Assembly: GCA_034436755.1 (NCBI GenBank)
Contig: DAOTVB010000193.1
Coordinates: forward strand, 5,959-69,958
Source: CAKZQX01 sp034436755
GTDB lineage: Bacteria > Chloroflexota > Chloroflexia > Chloroflexales > Chloroflexaceae
DNA: 64,000 bases
Direction: 5' to 3'
A model generated the notes under the pieces. It saw only the letters and a program-made list of their open reading frames with translations, had not been told where the DNA came from and ran no database searches. Shown here piece after piece: positions 34,850-43,799 of this stretch. Each line of letters begins with the position of its first letter. Position 1 is the stretch's first letter. The position numbers and the translations under genes were made by a program.

Positions 34850-37098
34850 ATGTTAAATCATCGTGCCAAAGTTGCCGGCATCCAGGCCAGAATTGAGGAT
34901 TTAGAACAGCGCGAAACGCTGTATCACTCGCTGTGTGTCACCATGACCGAAGGGGTTGCTATCCACGAGCTTGTCACTGATGCATCAGGTACACCGGTTA
35001 ACTACCGAATTATAGACGTTAACCCGGCATATGAAGCGATAACCGGTCTCTCTCGCTCAGACAGTATTGGGCGGCTCGCAAGCGAACTCTATGCTATAGA
35101 TGAACCACCCTACCTCGCTATCTATGCCCATGTGGCGACAACGGGCCAGCCACACTCTTTCGAGACAACCTTTGCCCCGCTGCAGAAGACCTTTCGGATC
35201 ACGGCTTTCTCGCCGGCACCGGGTCAGTTTGCAACCATCTTTTGCGATATCACCGCGCAGCAGCAGACCGCAACTGCATTGCGCGCGAGCGAAACACGTT
35301 ACCGCGAAATCTCGGAGTTAATCTCGGATTATGCCTATGCCTTCCAACTTGAAGCTGACGGCAGGTTTACTCAGCAATGGGCGACAGAGGCATTTAGCCG
35401 GATCACCGGGTTCAGTGTTGACGAAATCGTCACAGCGGAGAGGCTTGAAAACCTTATCCATCCCGAGGATCGGGCGATCGCAGAACAGCGGAAACAACGG
35501 TTAGTTGCCGGCTATCCCGATGTAAGTGAGTTTCGCATTGTCACCAAACAGGGCGATATTCGCTGGCTACGCGATCATGCCCACCCGGTGTGGGATGCAG
35601 CGCAGGCCCGCGTGGTGCGCATCTATGGCGCAGTCCAGGATATCACCGAACAAAAACAGACCGAGGAAACCCTGAATCTGTTTAACAATCTGGTGGAACA
35701 TGCCATGGATGGCGTCATTCTGATGTATCCCGACAGCAGCATCTACTATGCCAATGCCGCCGCCGCACGACTACTCGGCATTGAGCGGGAACACCTGGTG
35801 GGGATGGATGGCACACAGTTTAGCGTACCGGAAGAACGACATCGGATTCAGCAGGAAGTTGTACCGGCACTACGCAACCATAATCAGTGGCAGGGCGAGT
35901 TCCGCTCGCAACGACTGGACGGCACATGCTGGCGCTCCCAGTCATCTATGGTCTTATTGCGCGATACCCAGGACAACCCATGCTATGCTGCCTCGATCTT
36001 CCGCGATGTGACGCACCAGCGCCAGATGGAAGAACAACTCCGCTTAACGCAGTTTGCGCTTGATCATGCACTCGACGGCGTTGCTTTTGTTGATCAGGAT
36101 GGGCATTATCTGTATGTCAACGATGCGCTGTGTCACACGCTCGGCTATACCCGCGACGAACTGTCGGCATTGCGGATCATGGATGTTAATCCGAAACTCT
36201 CCCCGGCAATCTGGCACGACACCTGGAACAATATCCGGCAACATGGCTCCACTATCTTCGAAGGCGTACATTATTGCAAAGACGGCAGCAGCTTCCCGGT
36301 TGAAGTGACATCGACCTACCTGGAGTTTGAAGGCAAGGCGTACATCTGCGCCTTTATCCGTAATATTACTGAGCGCAAAGCCTACCAGCAACAGATTGAA
36401 CGCCTGGCCTTCACCGATCCGCTGACTGGATTGGCGAATCGGCGCCGCCTGTACGTAGTCGGTGAAGCCACCCTGACGACGGCGATCTATCAACTGGACA
36501 GTATTGCGCTGCTCTATCTGGACCTGGACCGGTTCAAGGCATTTAATGACACTTTAGGGCATGACGCCGGCGATGAATTGCTCGTCCAGGTGACGCGGCG
36601 ACTACAGCAGAGTCTCACTGGTGAAGGATTGCTGGCGCGAATTGGCGGCGATGAATTTGCGCTACTCCTGACCGATACCGATGTCGAGCAGGCCAGAGTA
36701 TTGGCACACCACATTCTGGAACAACTACACCAGCCTTTTTACCTCCACGATCATCATATTTATCTGGGCGGAAGCATTGGCATTGCATGCGGCGTAACGA
36801 TTGGACAACCCTTCAGCACGCTCCTGACTCGTGCGGATATCGCCATGTACCGCGCCAAACTCACCAGCACGGGAGTCGAGGTGTACGACCCGATTAGCAG
36901 TGCGCTGTCAATCAATCAGGTGCAGTTTGAGGCCGAACTCCGCCAAACTTTGCAGGCGGGCAAACTCACGCTCTACTACCAGCCCATCCTGGATCTGACA
37001 ACCCGGCAACTCTTCGGGGTTGAGGCGCTGGTCCGCTGGCCGCATCCAACGCGGGGGCTGCTCACACCCGGCAGTTTTTTGCCGATGGCGGAGCTAAC
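34850..37098 (+). pseudogene. PAS4-GGDEF-EAL sensor, 5' part of gene split by IS607
   Basis: This fragment encodes about 750 residues: four PAS/PAC modules (ending near 145, 270, 395 and 515; PAC words CDITAQQQT, QDITEQKQTEE, RDVTHQRQ and RNITERKAYQQ), a diguanylate cyclase domain (DPLTGLANRRRL, RIGGDEFALL with an intact GGDEF) and the start of an EAL domain (FGVEALVRWPHP). It breaks after MAELT. The remainder of the EAL domain continues in frame at 39034 beyond an IS607-type transposon: MAEL plus T-GLLKELDAWVLEA reads through if the element is removed. The truncated product, closed by 4 codons of element sequence, could still make c-di-GMP but has no complete phosphodiesterase. Confidence 0.92.
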
Positions 37099-37143
37099 TC
37101 ATAGCTCTTAAGTAGTGTTCAAAAGTGTGTTATAATACACTCT

Positions 37144-37791
37144 ATGAACACCTATACGATACGACAGTTCGCGGAGCAGGTCGGGTTATCAGTAAAGACC
37201 CTTCAGAGATGGGATAGGGAAGGAAAACTCAAACCTCTCCGCACGCCAAGCAATCGACGACAGTACACTGATGATCATATCCAACAAGCGTTGGGATTGC
37301 GGGGTATTCAGATTGCCCCTGCGCCACGCAAGACTGTCGTGTATCTACGTGTTTCCAGTCAAGCACAACGCCCAGACCTGGATAATCAACGCGCTGCCCT
37401 TGAGCAGTTCTGTGCCGCACGAGGCATCGCCGCTGACGACTGGATAGCCGAAATCGGTGGGGGCTTAAACTTCAAACGCCCGAAGTTTCTGAAACTCATT
37501 GATGCCATCGTTGCCGGTCAGGTTGCCATGCTCATTATTGCCCATACAGACCGACTGGCTCGATTTGGATATGATCTGTTGACCCATATCTGTGCCACAC
37601 ATCAGTGTGAACTCCTGGTACTTAATCAGGAAACACTTAGTCCAGAACAAGAAATGGTGCAGGATTTGATGACGATCATACACTGCTTTTCGTCCCGATT
37701 GTATGAATTACGAAAGTACCGAAAATCACTGAAAGAAGCATTGGAACCATATGGAACGAGCACACAAGATACGTCTCAATCCGACTCCTGA
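37144..37791 (+). CDS. tnpA: IS607-family serine recombinase (transposase)
   Basis: A 215-aa protein: N-terminal MerR-type helix-turn-helix (YTIRQFAEQVGLSVKTLQRWDREGKLKPLRTPSNRRQYT) and a resolvase catalytic domain with YLRVSSQAQRPDLDNQ (nucleophile Ser near residue 70), LIIAHTDRLARFG and the C-terminal helix. This order (DNA-binding domain first) is unique to IS607 recombinases, which integrate via a circular intermediate. Intact, so probably active. Confidence 0.95.
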   Translation: MNTYTIRQFAEQVGLSVKTLQRWDREGKLKPLRTPSNRRQYTDDHIQQALGLRGIQIAPAPRKTVVYLRVSSQAQRPDLDNQRAALEQFCAARGIAADDWIAEIGGGLNFKRPKFLKLIDAIVAGQVAMLIIAHTDRLARFGYDLLTHICATHQCELLVLNQETLSPEQEMVQDLMTIIHCFSSRLYELRKYRKSLKEALEPYGTSTQDTSQSDS

Positions 37792-38869
37792 CCAGGATCA
37801 GTATTTCCGTCAGGCAGCAGGCAATGCTCGCTTTGCCTGGAACTGGGCGCTGGGCATGCTGCGGGAAGCCCGCAAGAACCAGACGACCCTCCCCCTGGTG
37901 GGCGACCTGAAAGCCGAGTTCAACCGTATCAAGCGGGAACAGTTTCCGTTTATGCTCGAAACCACCACGTGTGCGCCAGAGCAGGCATTCGCCGATCTAA
38001 AGCAAGCACTATCGAACTACTTTAACGACATCAAGAAGCGCAAGAACGGCAAGCGGCGCAAGGATGGCACGCGGGTGGGCTTTCCAAAATTCAAGTCGCG
38101 CAAGCGGGGATATGGCTCGTTCTACCTGGCAAACGACAAATTTACCGTTCAGGGGCACTGGATACGCATCCCGAAACTGGGGTGGGTCAACATGACCGAA
38201 CCGCTGCGCTTCGACGGCAAAATCATGAGTGCTCGGATCAGTGAACGAGCAGGCTACTGGTTCGTAAGCATCCAGGTGCAACTCCCCGAACCGGAGCAGA
38301 CGGCACCGGAACGGGTCATCGGGGTAGACCTGGGGGTAAAAGCGCTGGCAGTGGACAGCGACGGCGATGTGTTTGAAAACCAAAAACACCTTGCCGCTGC
38401 GCAAAAGAAGCTACGCCGCCTGAACCGTTGGCCGGCACGCAAGCAGAAGGGCAGCCAGAACTGGCATAAGGCGAAACGAAAACTGGCACGACGACACGTG
38501 AGGATTGCCAATCTGCGGGCGGATGCCACGCACAAGCTCACCACGCGATTGGCAGCAAAAGCCAGTACCATTGCGCTGGAAACGCTCAACGTGGTGGGCA
38601 TGCTGAAGAACCACAAGCCGGCGCGGGCAATTTCGGACGCTGCCTTCGGTGAGATGGTGCGGCAACTGGGCTACAAAGCGGTGCAGGTGGTACGAGTTGC
38701 TCCGTTCTATCCGTCGAGTAAGACCTGTCACGCGTGCGGGCACATCAACCCTGACTTGACGCCGGCAGATCGAGTGTGGACATGTCCCGCCTGTGGCATG
38801 GTGCTGGATCGGGATGTGAACGCCGCCCGGAATATTCGAGACGAGGGAATGCGTCTTGCTGGTGCCTAA
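37751..38869 (+). CDS. tnpB: TnpB, RNA-guided RuvC-like nuclease
   Basis: A 372-aa OrfB/TnpB. All active-site parts are present: GVDLGVKALAV (first Asp), ALETLNVVGM (Glu), the zinc finger CHACG and CPACG, and LDRDVNAARNI (last Asp). The N-terminal RLNPTPDQDQYFRQAAGNARFAWNWALG is the usual entry. TnpB cuts DNA next to a transposon-associated motif under guidance of an omega-RNA made from its own 3' end, which favours element retention. It overlaps tnpA by 41 nt in another frame. Confidence 0.95.
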   Translation: MERAHKIRLNPTPDQDQYFRQAAGNARFAWNWALGMLREARKNQTTLPLVGDLKAEFNRIKREQFPFMLETTTCAPEQAFADLKQALSNYFNDIKKRKNGKRRKDGTRVGFPKFKSRKRGYGSFYLANDKFTVQGHWIRIPKLGWVNMTEPLRFDGKIMSARISERAGYWFVSIQVQLPEPEQTAPERVIGVDLGVKALAVDSDGDVFENQKHLAAAQKKLRRLNRWPARKQKGSQNWHKAKRKLARRHVRIANLRADATHKLTTRLAAKASTIALETLNVVGMLKNHKPARAISDAAFGEMVRQLGYKAVQVVRVAPFYPSSKTCHACGHINPDLTPADRVWTCPACGMVLDRDVNAARNIRDEGMRLAGA

Positions 38870-39033
38870 GCACCAGCCGTCCCCGGTAGTGGCTACGTCG
38901 GGACGTAAAACGCGCCTGTGGACTGCGTGTAAGACGTTCGCTCAAGAACGCAGTGCAGGATGAAGCAGGAATTTCAGAAGTGTATATAACGTACTTTTGA
39001 GTACATTTGAACACGTAGAAAGTAGCAGGAAGC
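38850..39033 (+). ncRNA. Predicted omega-RNA (reRNA) scaffold of TnpB
   Basis: The 3' end of tnpB and its trailer fold into several stems: GCTGGTGC/GCACCAGC with the tnpB stop in its loop (38858-38877), CGTCCC/GGGACG enclosing GTAG/CTAC (from 38878) and ACTGCGT/ACGCAGT. GAAGCAGGAA occurs at 38962 and a near copy, AGCAGGAAGCC, runs across the right boundary (39024-39034). A guide would begin right at the element's right end, into the EAL gene. Position and structure are as in known TnpB elements; exact ends are not determined. Confidence 0.6.
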
Positions 39034-39607
39034 CGGGTTACTCAAGGAACTGGATGCCTGGGTGCTCGAAGCAGCGCTGACCCAGGCGGCGGCCTGGCAT
39101 GCCGACGGATATCCGCTGGCAGTGACAGTCAACCTGAGTGCTCCATCGCTCCAGCAGGCCAATCTGGTTGAGCGAGTCATGACGTTGCTCACCACGACCG
39201 GCGTTCCGGCGGAGTATCTGGTGGTGGAATTGACCGAGCAGACCGCGCTGCATGACCTGCCGCTGATCTACCAGGTGCTAACGGAGTTGCAGGCGCTGGG
39301 AGTACGGATTGCCCTGGATGATTTTGGGACGGGGTATGCCTCGCTGTCACATTTGCGCGAACTGCCGGTTGATATTTTGAAGGTCGAGCATGCCTTTGCC
39401 GCAGGAATCGGGCACAACCTCAAGGACGAGGCTGTACTCCGCGCGGTCCTGACGCTCGGCGCGGGCCTGGAGATGATGGTAGTCGCAGAGGGGGTTGAAG
39501 AAGAGGCCCAGCTTACCTGGCTGCGCGAGGCGGGCTGCCGGCATATCCAGGGCTACTTGATTGGACGCCCCATGCCGCCGGAGCAACTGAACGGCATATG
39601 GAAGTAG
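39034..39607 (+). pseudogene. EAL domain, 3' part of gene split by IS607
   Basis: Continues the phosphodiesterase domain cut at 37098. After GLLKELDAWVLEAALTQAAAW come LAVTVNLSAPSLQQ (Asn of the metal site), YLVVELTEQT (Glu), VRIALDDFGTGYASLSHLRELPVDILKVEHAF (DDFGTG), VVAEGVEEEAQ and GYLIGRPMPPEQL. All catalytic motifs are preserved apart from the alteration KVEHAF where KIDRSF is usual, so decay since insertion is slight. Without its upstream half it has no start or RBS of its own. Confidence 0.9.
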
Positions 39608-39609
39608 CG

Positions 39610-40254
39610 TTATTCGGCAAATTCCGCCGATCCGTCAATCCCTGGCCCTTCCAGTATGCCGACGAGGATCTGCAGTAGATCCGGCAGATCGGCGGGGACG
39701 CGGTAAATACTCAGATCTTGTGTAATCAGCCTGGTTGACCGATCCAACACACCAAACTGCCAGACATTGCCAATCGAGACTGCACCATAGAGTTGACCGG
39801 TTTGGGCTGCATGCCACTGATCCAGCGCGATTAACTCGACCGCTAACTGCGTAAAGCCCTTCTGTAGATCGGCATTTTTTGCCTCGATCACGAGTAGATT
39901 TTGCGTTCCTTGCAGGTAGTAATCCAGGGTTCCGCGCAGGCGATCCGTCACGTCCAACGGAAATTCGACCTTGATCTTCACATGCATATAGCGGGCCAGA
40001 TCGAGTAGCACGGGCGCGATCAGAAACTCCCGCCGCGCCATCTCACTGGTCAGGCTGAGATAGGGCAGGCTGGTTTCCAGCCGAGTGCGCAACTCGGCCT
40101 GCCAGGGCAACGGCTGCGCTGTGCGGGGCAGGTCGGCATACGCAGACTGAAAGGTGTATCCAAAAAATGCCAGGACATCTTCGATATCAATATTTAGTTT
40201 GAAGTAATCTGTAAATGTGGTAACTGGTTGCGATTCAAGTAGTGAGGTGGACAT
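39610..40254 (-). CDS. Hypothetical protein with PD-(D/E)XK-like core
   Basis: A 214-aa protein. LRGTLDYYLQGTQNLLVIEAKNADLQKGFTQLAVELIAL has the Asp, then E-x-K in the right spacing, and the Q-rich helix of restriction-like nuclease folds. Similar small proteins are frequent in Chloroflexota and Cyanobacteria with no known substrate. It ends two bases after the EAL gene on the opposite strand and lies 6 nt downstream of the following nucleotidyltransferase gene, so it is probably cotranscribed with that. Confidence 0.65.
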   Translation of the reverse strand: MSTSLLESQPVTTFTDYFKLNIDIEDVLAFFGYTFQSAYADLPRTAQPLPWQAELRTRLETSLPYLSLTSEMARREFLIAPVLLDLARYMHVKIKVEFPLDVTDRLRGTLDYYLQGTQNLLVIEAKNADLQKGFTQLAVELIALDQWHAAQTGQLYGAVSIGNVWQFGVLDRSTRLITQDLSIYRVPADLPDLLQILVGILEGPGIDGSAEFAE

Positions 40255-40260
40255 GCTACG

Positions 40261-41406
40261 CTACCTCCGCTGCTTATTCGCCTGCTCGCGCAGTTCGGTC
40301 GAGGAGAGATCCACCCGGAAAGCATCTTCCGGCAGGGCGATAAACATATCGCGGAAGGCCGGCGGCACCGGCACAGCATCCAGCGTGTGGAACTGTTCTG
40401 CGACAACCCGGCCTGCCACCAGGAAGCGGCAGCCCTGGTCGCGCATACCGGCCAGCGCACGCTCCATCTCGCGCTCACCGCCGTAGTAGCGCGGTGCAAC
40501 CAGCCGAATTGCCGTATCATAGCCGACGACAAAGACGCTGCCGGGAAAGAGATCGGCCTTGGCGCGGAAGAGTGGCGCGCGGGAGAGCACCACGGAATGG
40601 TTGCCACGAAACTGGAGCAGCCGTCGTGTTACCTCCGCCACCTCAAGCGTGCCTTTGTCAGCGTTGACGACGGGTAGCTCGAACAGGCCCGGCATCTGCA
40701 GCGTTTGCGCCGCCGCCTGGAGCAGGTTAATATGCCCGGCATGCAGCGGGTTAAACGAGCCGGACAGCAATGCACCACTGACCGTCGGATCAACTTCTTG
40801 CCGCCCGTCGGGGTGGGTCAGCAGGCTGTGGATCTCACCCGAAAGCAGGCGTGCCACCGGGTCAGGGTGCCATGCTTCCGCTACGGCCTCATCCGCAGCC
40901 AGATCCAGCGCCACCGGCAGATCCAGCGCACACCCCCGGACAAGCGCCCATAGCAGCAACCGGCTCACCAGTGTCTCCTCGCCCAGTCGGTCGCGTTCGC
41001 CGCGCGTGAGGGTCAGCGCATAGGTTGCCACACCCGCATCCGACCGCACAGCAATGGCACAGCGGTGCTCGCCACGCTTCTGCCGTCTGGTCGCAATCGT
41101 CGCCGTGCATGCGACGCCCAACACCGGCACCGGACTGTCGCGCAAGACAAGCGCGCGTTCATAGGCGCGTTGGGCCATGGCTGCCGCCGTCGCAACGGCC
41201 ACAAACTGATCGGGCGGGGTACCCAGCAGGTCCGCCAGCGAGGTCGCCGCATAGCGGTCGGTCGCCTCCAGGATCGTCTGCGAGGAACCGGCGACGCTGT
41301 GCAGCCAGCCGAGCGCCAGGCTGCCCGCACCGGCAAACTCCAGCACCAGACGTTGCGGCGCGGCGTGGAGCGCTTCAATCACGGATTGCAGATCGGGGGG
41401 GAGCAT
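40261..41406 (-). CDS. CinA-like domain fused to NMN-adenylyltransferase-like domain
   Basis: A 381-aa protein. Residues about 1-165 resemble the CinA C-terminal (NMN amidohydrolase) fold: AGSLALGWLHSVAGSSQTILEATDRYA and VLGVACTATIATRRQKRGEHRCAIAV. Residues about 205-380 are a cytidylyl/adenylyltransferase: GALLSGSFNPLHAGHINLL (HxGH) and the C-terminal VDLSSTELREQ (ISSTxxR-type), as in NadD/NadM. The combination suggests NAD pyridine-ring recycling: deamidation of NMN followed by adenylylation. This joint role is inferred, not shown. Confidence 0.75.
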   Translation of the reverse strand: MLPPDLQSVIEALHAAPQRLVLEFAGAGSLALGWLHSVAGSSQTILEATDRYAATSLADLLGTPPDQFVAVATAAAMAQRAYERALVLRDSPVPVLGVACTATIATRRQKRGEHRCAIAVRSDAGVATYALTLTRGERDRLGEETLVSRLLLWALVRGCALDLPVALDLAADEAVAEAWHPDPVARLLSGEIHSLLTHPDGRQEVDPTVSGALLSGSFNPLHAGHINLLQAAAQTLQMPGLFELPVVNADKGTLEVAEVTRRLLQFRGNHSVVLSRAPLFRAKADLFPGSVFVVGYDTAIRLVAPRYYGGEREMERALAGMRDQGCRFLVAGRVVAEQFHTLDAVPVPPAFRDMFIALPEDAFRVDLSSTELREQANKQRR

Positions 41407-41421
41407 CAGTTAAACCTCATT

Positions 41422-41501
41422 ATACGAGTTATACGGTGAGGGAATTTCCGCCCTGCCGGAGGCGAAAATTCCTTTTGGGTGAGCGACCGCGTAACTCGTG
41501 T
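41422..41501. repeat. MITE copy F, short internal-deletion form
   Basis: Ends ATACGAGTTATACGGT and, inverted, ACCGCGTAACTCGTGT, with only about 48 bp between. It keeps the CGCCCTGCCGGAGGCG word but not the large hairpin; a smaller dyad GGAATTT...AAATTCC surrounds that word. It lies in front of the SDR gene and the nucleotidyltransferase gene, which are divergent. Confidence 0.75.
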
Positions 41502-41596
41502 CCTTACAGGAATGTCTGATCGCGATTATACCATTTTTGCATCTCTGCGGTAAGATAGATATGCTATCTCCACAAAATTCAGAAAAGGAGGGTTTC

Positions 41597-42316
41597 ATGA
41601 GCAGAGAACAGCATGGCCGGGTGGTGCTGATCAATGGTGCCTCCGGCGGATTGGGCCCAGCGGTTGTGCAGGTCTTCGTCGAAGAAGGTAGCAATCTGGT
41701 GCTGACCGCGCGCCGGCAAGAGCAGTTGGAGCAGACCGCCACCGACCTGGGATTAGATATGCAGAAAACGCTGCTGGTTCCGGCAGATCTGACGGATCGT
41801 TCCGCTGTCGCAAAGCTGATTTCAACTACGAAAAAGCGTTTTGGGCCGATTGATGTAGTGGCGCATGTGACCGGCGGCTTTAGCGGTGGCGTGCCCGTCC
41901 AGAGTATCGAGCCGGATGCCTGGCATGCGATGCTCAACCTGAATCTTACGGCTGCGTTTCTGGTGGCGCGGGCCGTGCTGCCCAGTATGCTGGAGCGTGG
42001 CACCGGGAAGCTGGTCTTTGTCAGCAGTCGCAGCGGGAGCCAGCCCACCCCTAACCTTGCCGAGTATACCGTCAGCAAAAGCAGCCTGGATATGTTTGTG
42101 CAGGTACTGGCCGAGGAGACGCGCCAGCATGGGGTGAATGTGAACGCAGTTGCCCCATCAGTGATCGATACGCCGACGAATCGCAAGTTTAATCCCAAAG
42201 CGGATTATGACACCTGGGTCACGCCGGAGTCGATTGCCGGGGTAATCCAGTTCCTGGCCTCGGACGCGGCCCGCGATATTCATGGGGCTATCGTGCCGAT
42301 CTACGGGCGGGCGTGA
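41597..42316 (+). CDS. Short-chain dehydrogenase/reductase
   Basis: A 239-aa classical SDR: VVLINGASGGLGPAVVQVF (TGxxxGxG-type), NLVLTARR, AHVTGGFSGG, LVFVSSRSGSQPTPNLAEYTVSKSSLDMF (Ser, Tyr-x3-Lys) and INAVAPSVIDTPTNR. AAAAGGAGGG precedes the ATG at 41597; the frame is open further upstream but without a site. Substrate unknown. Monocistronic. Confidence 0.88.
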   Translation: MSREQHGRVVLINGASGGLGPAVVQVFVEEGSNLVLTARRQEQLEQTATDLGLDMQKTLLVPADLTDRSAVAKLISTTKKRFGPIDVVAHVTGGFSGGVPVQSIEPDAWHAMLNLNLTAAFLVARAVLPSMLERGTGKLVFVSSRSGSQPTPNLAEYTVSKSSLDMFVQVLAEETRQHGVNVNAVAPSVIDTPTNRKFNPKADYDTWVTPESIAGVIQFLASDAARDIHGAIVPIYGRA

Positions 42317-42420
42317 GGGCAGGCGAAGGACTGAGGGCGAAGGACTGAGGACGAAAGAAGGCCCTTTCTGATCATAAAGCCGATATTTCGTCTTTCATCC
42401 TTCGTCTTTCGTCTTTCGTC
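42317..42420. repeat. Low-complexity CTTTCGTC/GAAGGAC repeat cluster
   Basis: Repeating GAAGGACTGAGG and GACGAAAGAAGG units on the left and CTTTCGTC octads on the right make an imperfect inverted repeat, with AACTCAAAACTCAAAAC at the border of the next gene. It lies between convergent genes and may fold as a terminator. Confidence 0.55.
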
Positions 42421-42434
42421 GTAGAACTCAAAAC

Positions 42435-43214
42435 TCAAAACTTCAAACTCTTGGGCATAAACCCGCAGCGGACCAACTCGAACCAGGCCATGGCGCCGCA
42501 GAGGAACAGCCCCAGCAGCCCATCGCGCCAGCCGCCAAGCGCGACATAGCGCCGCCAGAACTCGCGCGCAGGTGCCCCCAGGAAGTTACGCCCGCGCACG
42601 CGCTGCCCCGTCCCGGCAAGCGTGCGCGCCTCGGCCAGCGCATACCCGGTCTGCTTCTGCCAGAACTCTCCCAGGCGCTCGATGTTGTAGTGCAGCAGAT
42701 GCCCCCTGAGGGTGCGCGTTGTCCCCTGCACCTGCACCAGTTCATGCACCAGCCGCTGCTCATCGTAGTGGACGCGCGTGCGCCGCAGCAGCCGAAGCTG
42801 ATGATCCGGGTACCAGCCGCCACCCCGCAACCGCTGCCCAAAGAAAACATTATGTCGAGGTATCCAGTAGCCCGCCACCCCATTGTTGTCCATTTCCACC
42901 ACCGCGCGGACTTCCTGTCGCAGTTCCGGCGTGACCCGCTCATCGGCATCAACAAAGAGCACCCACGCACCCCGACAGAGCTGCAGCGCCCGGTTGCGCT
43001 GGGCCGGGTAGCCGCGCCAGGGCTCGACATGCACCTGCGCACCATACTCCCGGCAGATCGCCCCCGTGTGATCCCGCGAGCGATCATCAAGCAACACAAC
43101 CAGCTCATCGGCCAGATTGACCAGGCTCGCCAGGCAGTCGCCAATGTGTCGCTCCTCATCCCGGGCAATAATCGCCACCGCGAGCTTCGGTTGCGCATTA
43201 TCTACATTTATCAT
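42435..43214 (-). CDS. Glycosyltransferase family 2 (WaaE/KdtX-like)
   Basis: A 259-aa GT2 enzyme: VAIIARDEERHIGDCLASLVNLADELVVLLDDRSRDHT, GYPAQRNRALQLCRGAWVLFVDADERVTPEL (DAD) and WYPDHQLRLLRRTRVHYDEQ. The C-terminus has GWRDGLLGLFLCGAMAWFELVRC, the membrane-associating tail of this subgroup. It probably adds a hexose to a cell-surface glycan; donor unknown. Confidence 0.87.
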   Translation of the reverse strand: MINVDNAQPKLAVAIIARDEERHIGDCLASLVNLADELVVLLDDRSRDHTGAICREYGAQVHVEPWRGYPAQRNRALQLCRGAWVLFVDADERVTPELRQEVRAVVEMDNNGVAGYWIPRHNVFFGQRLRGGGWYPDHQLRLLRRTRVHYDEQRLVHELVQVQGTTRTLRGHLLHYNIERLGEFWQKQTGYALAEARTLAGTGQRVRGRNFLGAPAREFWRRYVALGGWRDGLLGLFLCGAMAWFELVRCGFMPKSLKF

Positions 43215-43228
43215 GTGTCAATCATAAA

Positions 43229-43279
43229 GACCGCAGGGAACGACCGGAGCAGTTGCCAACCCCGGCGTTCCCTGCGGTC
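43229..43279 (-). terminator. 14-bp inverted repeat after doxX
   Basis: Arms GACCGCAGGGAACG and CGTTCCCTGCGGTC, exact, 23-nt loop. It lies between the DoxX stop and the glycosyltransferase start, both minus strand. No T-tract was seen. Confidence 0.5.
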
Positions 43280-43304
43280 AGGTAAACGGATTCCATCTCA
43301 CATT

Positions 43305-43372
43305 ACAGGAGTTACGCGGTCGCTGCCATCGGGTCAAACGTCCGGTTTGGATCTCAACCGCGTAAGTCCTGT
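43305..43372. repeat. MITE copy G, minimal 68-bp form with target duplication
   Basis: Ends ACAGGAGTTACGCGGT and, inverted, ACCGCGTAAGTCCTGT, with 36 bp between that match family arm sequence (ATCGGGTCAAACGTCCGGTTTGG). It is flanked on both sides by CACATT (43299-43304 and 43373-43378), a target duplication of 5-6 bp. Confidence 0.85.
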
Positions 43373-43376
43373 CACA

Positions 43377-43799
43377 TTATGTATACTTTGGACTCAAAAC
43401 ATTCTTCTCCAGAGCCAACTCGCCCGATCCCATCAGGATGAGCGCGACCAACCCGGCGAGCAGCGCCAGATCAAGTTCAAAGCCGCCGAGCAACCCCTGC
43501 GTCAGATTGACCGCAAAGATGGCGACGATCATGATAATTGCCAGCAAGATCGCCGCGATGCGCGTACCAAAGCCCAGAATCAGCGCCAATCCACCCAATA
43601 CCTCGATCAGCGCCACCAGCGGCGCCATCAGGCCGGGTAGCGGGATGCCCTGGTCGCCAAAAAACCCGGTAACACCAGTCAGATTCATCCCGCCAAACAC
43701 GCCAAACTTCTGCAGACCATGGGCCAGGAAGATAATGCCAATAACAACGCGCAGCACCAGTGGAGCATAACCCGAATATTTGTTGAGCGACGCGAACAT
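43377..43799 (-). CDS. DoxX family membrane protein
   Basis: A 140-aa protein with four helices (PLVLRVVIGIIFLAHGLQKFG, PGLMAPLVALIEVLGGLALILGFGTRIAAILLAIIMIVAIF, LDLALLAGLVALILMGSGELALE) and the DoxX words AHGLQKFG and EVLGGLALILG. The start at 43799 was chosen for the AGGAGG site upstream. Family members accompany oxidoreductases of thiol stress; no partner is adjacent here. Confidence 0.88.
   Translation of the reverse strand: MFASLNKYSGYAPLVLRVVIGIIFLAHGLQKFGVFGGMNLTGVTGFFGDQGIPLPGLMAPLVALIEVLGGLALILGFGTRIAAILLAIIMIVAIFAVNLTQGLLGGFELDLALLAGLVALILMGSGELALEKNVLSPKYT

Larger units (their letters stand above)
37099..39033 (+). mobile_element. Complete IS607-type transposon (serine recombinase + TnpB)
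   Basis: About 1.9 kb, bounded by the points where the EAL gene resumes (left host end at 37098, right host start at 39034; one base either way is ambiguous because both flanks can complete the Thr codon). No terminal inverted repeats in the classical sense and no target duplication, as expected for IS607. The ends carry imperfectly related inverted motifs: GTGTTCAAAAGTGTG...TTATAATACAC near the left end, and the complement of GTGTATATAACG...CATTTGAACAC near the right end, likely recombinase sites. It carries tnpA and tnpB with a 41-nt overlap. Confidence 0.92.
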
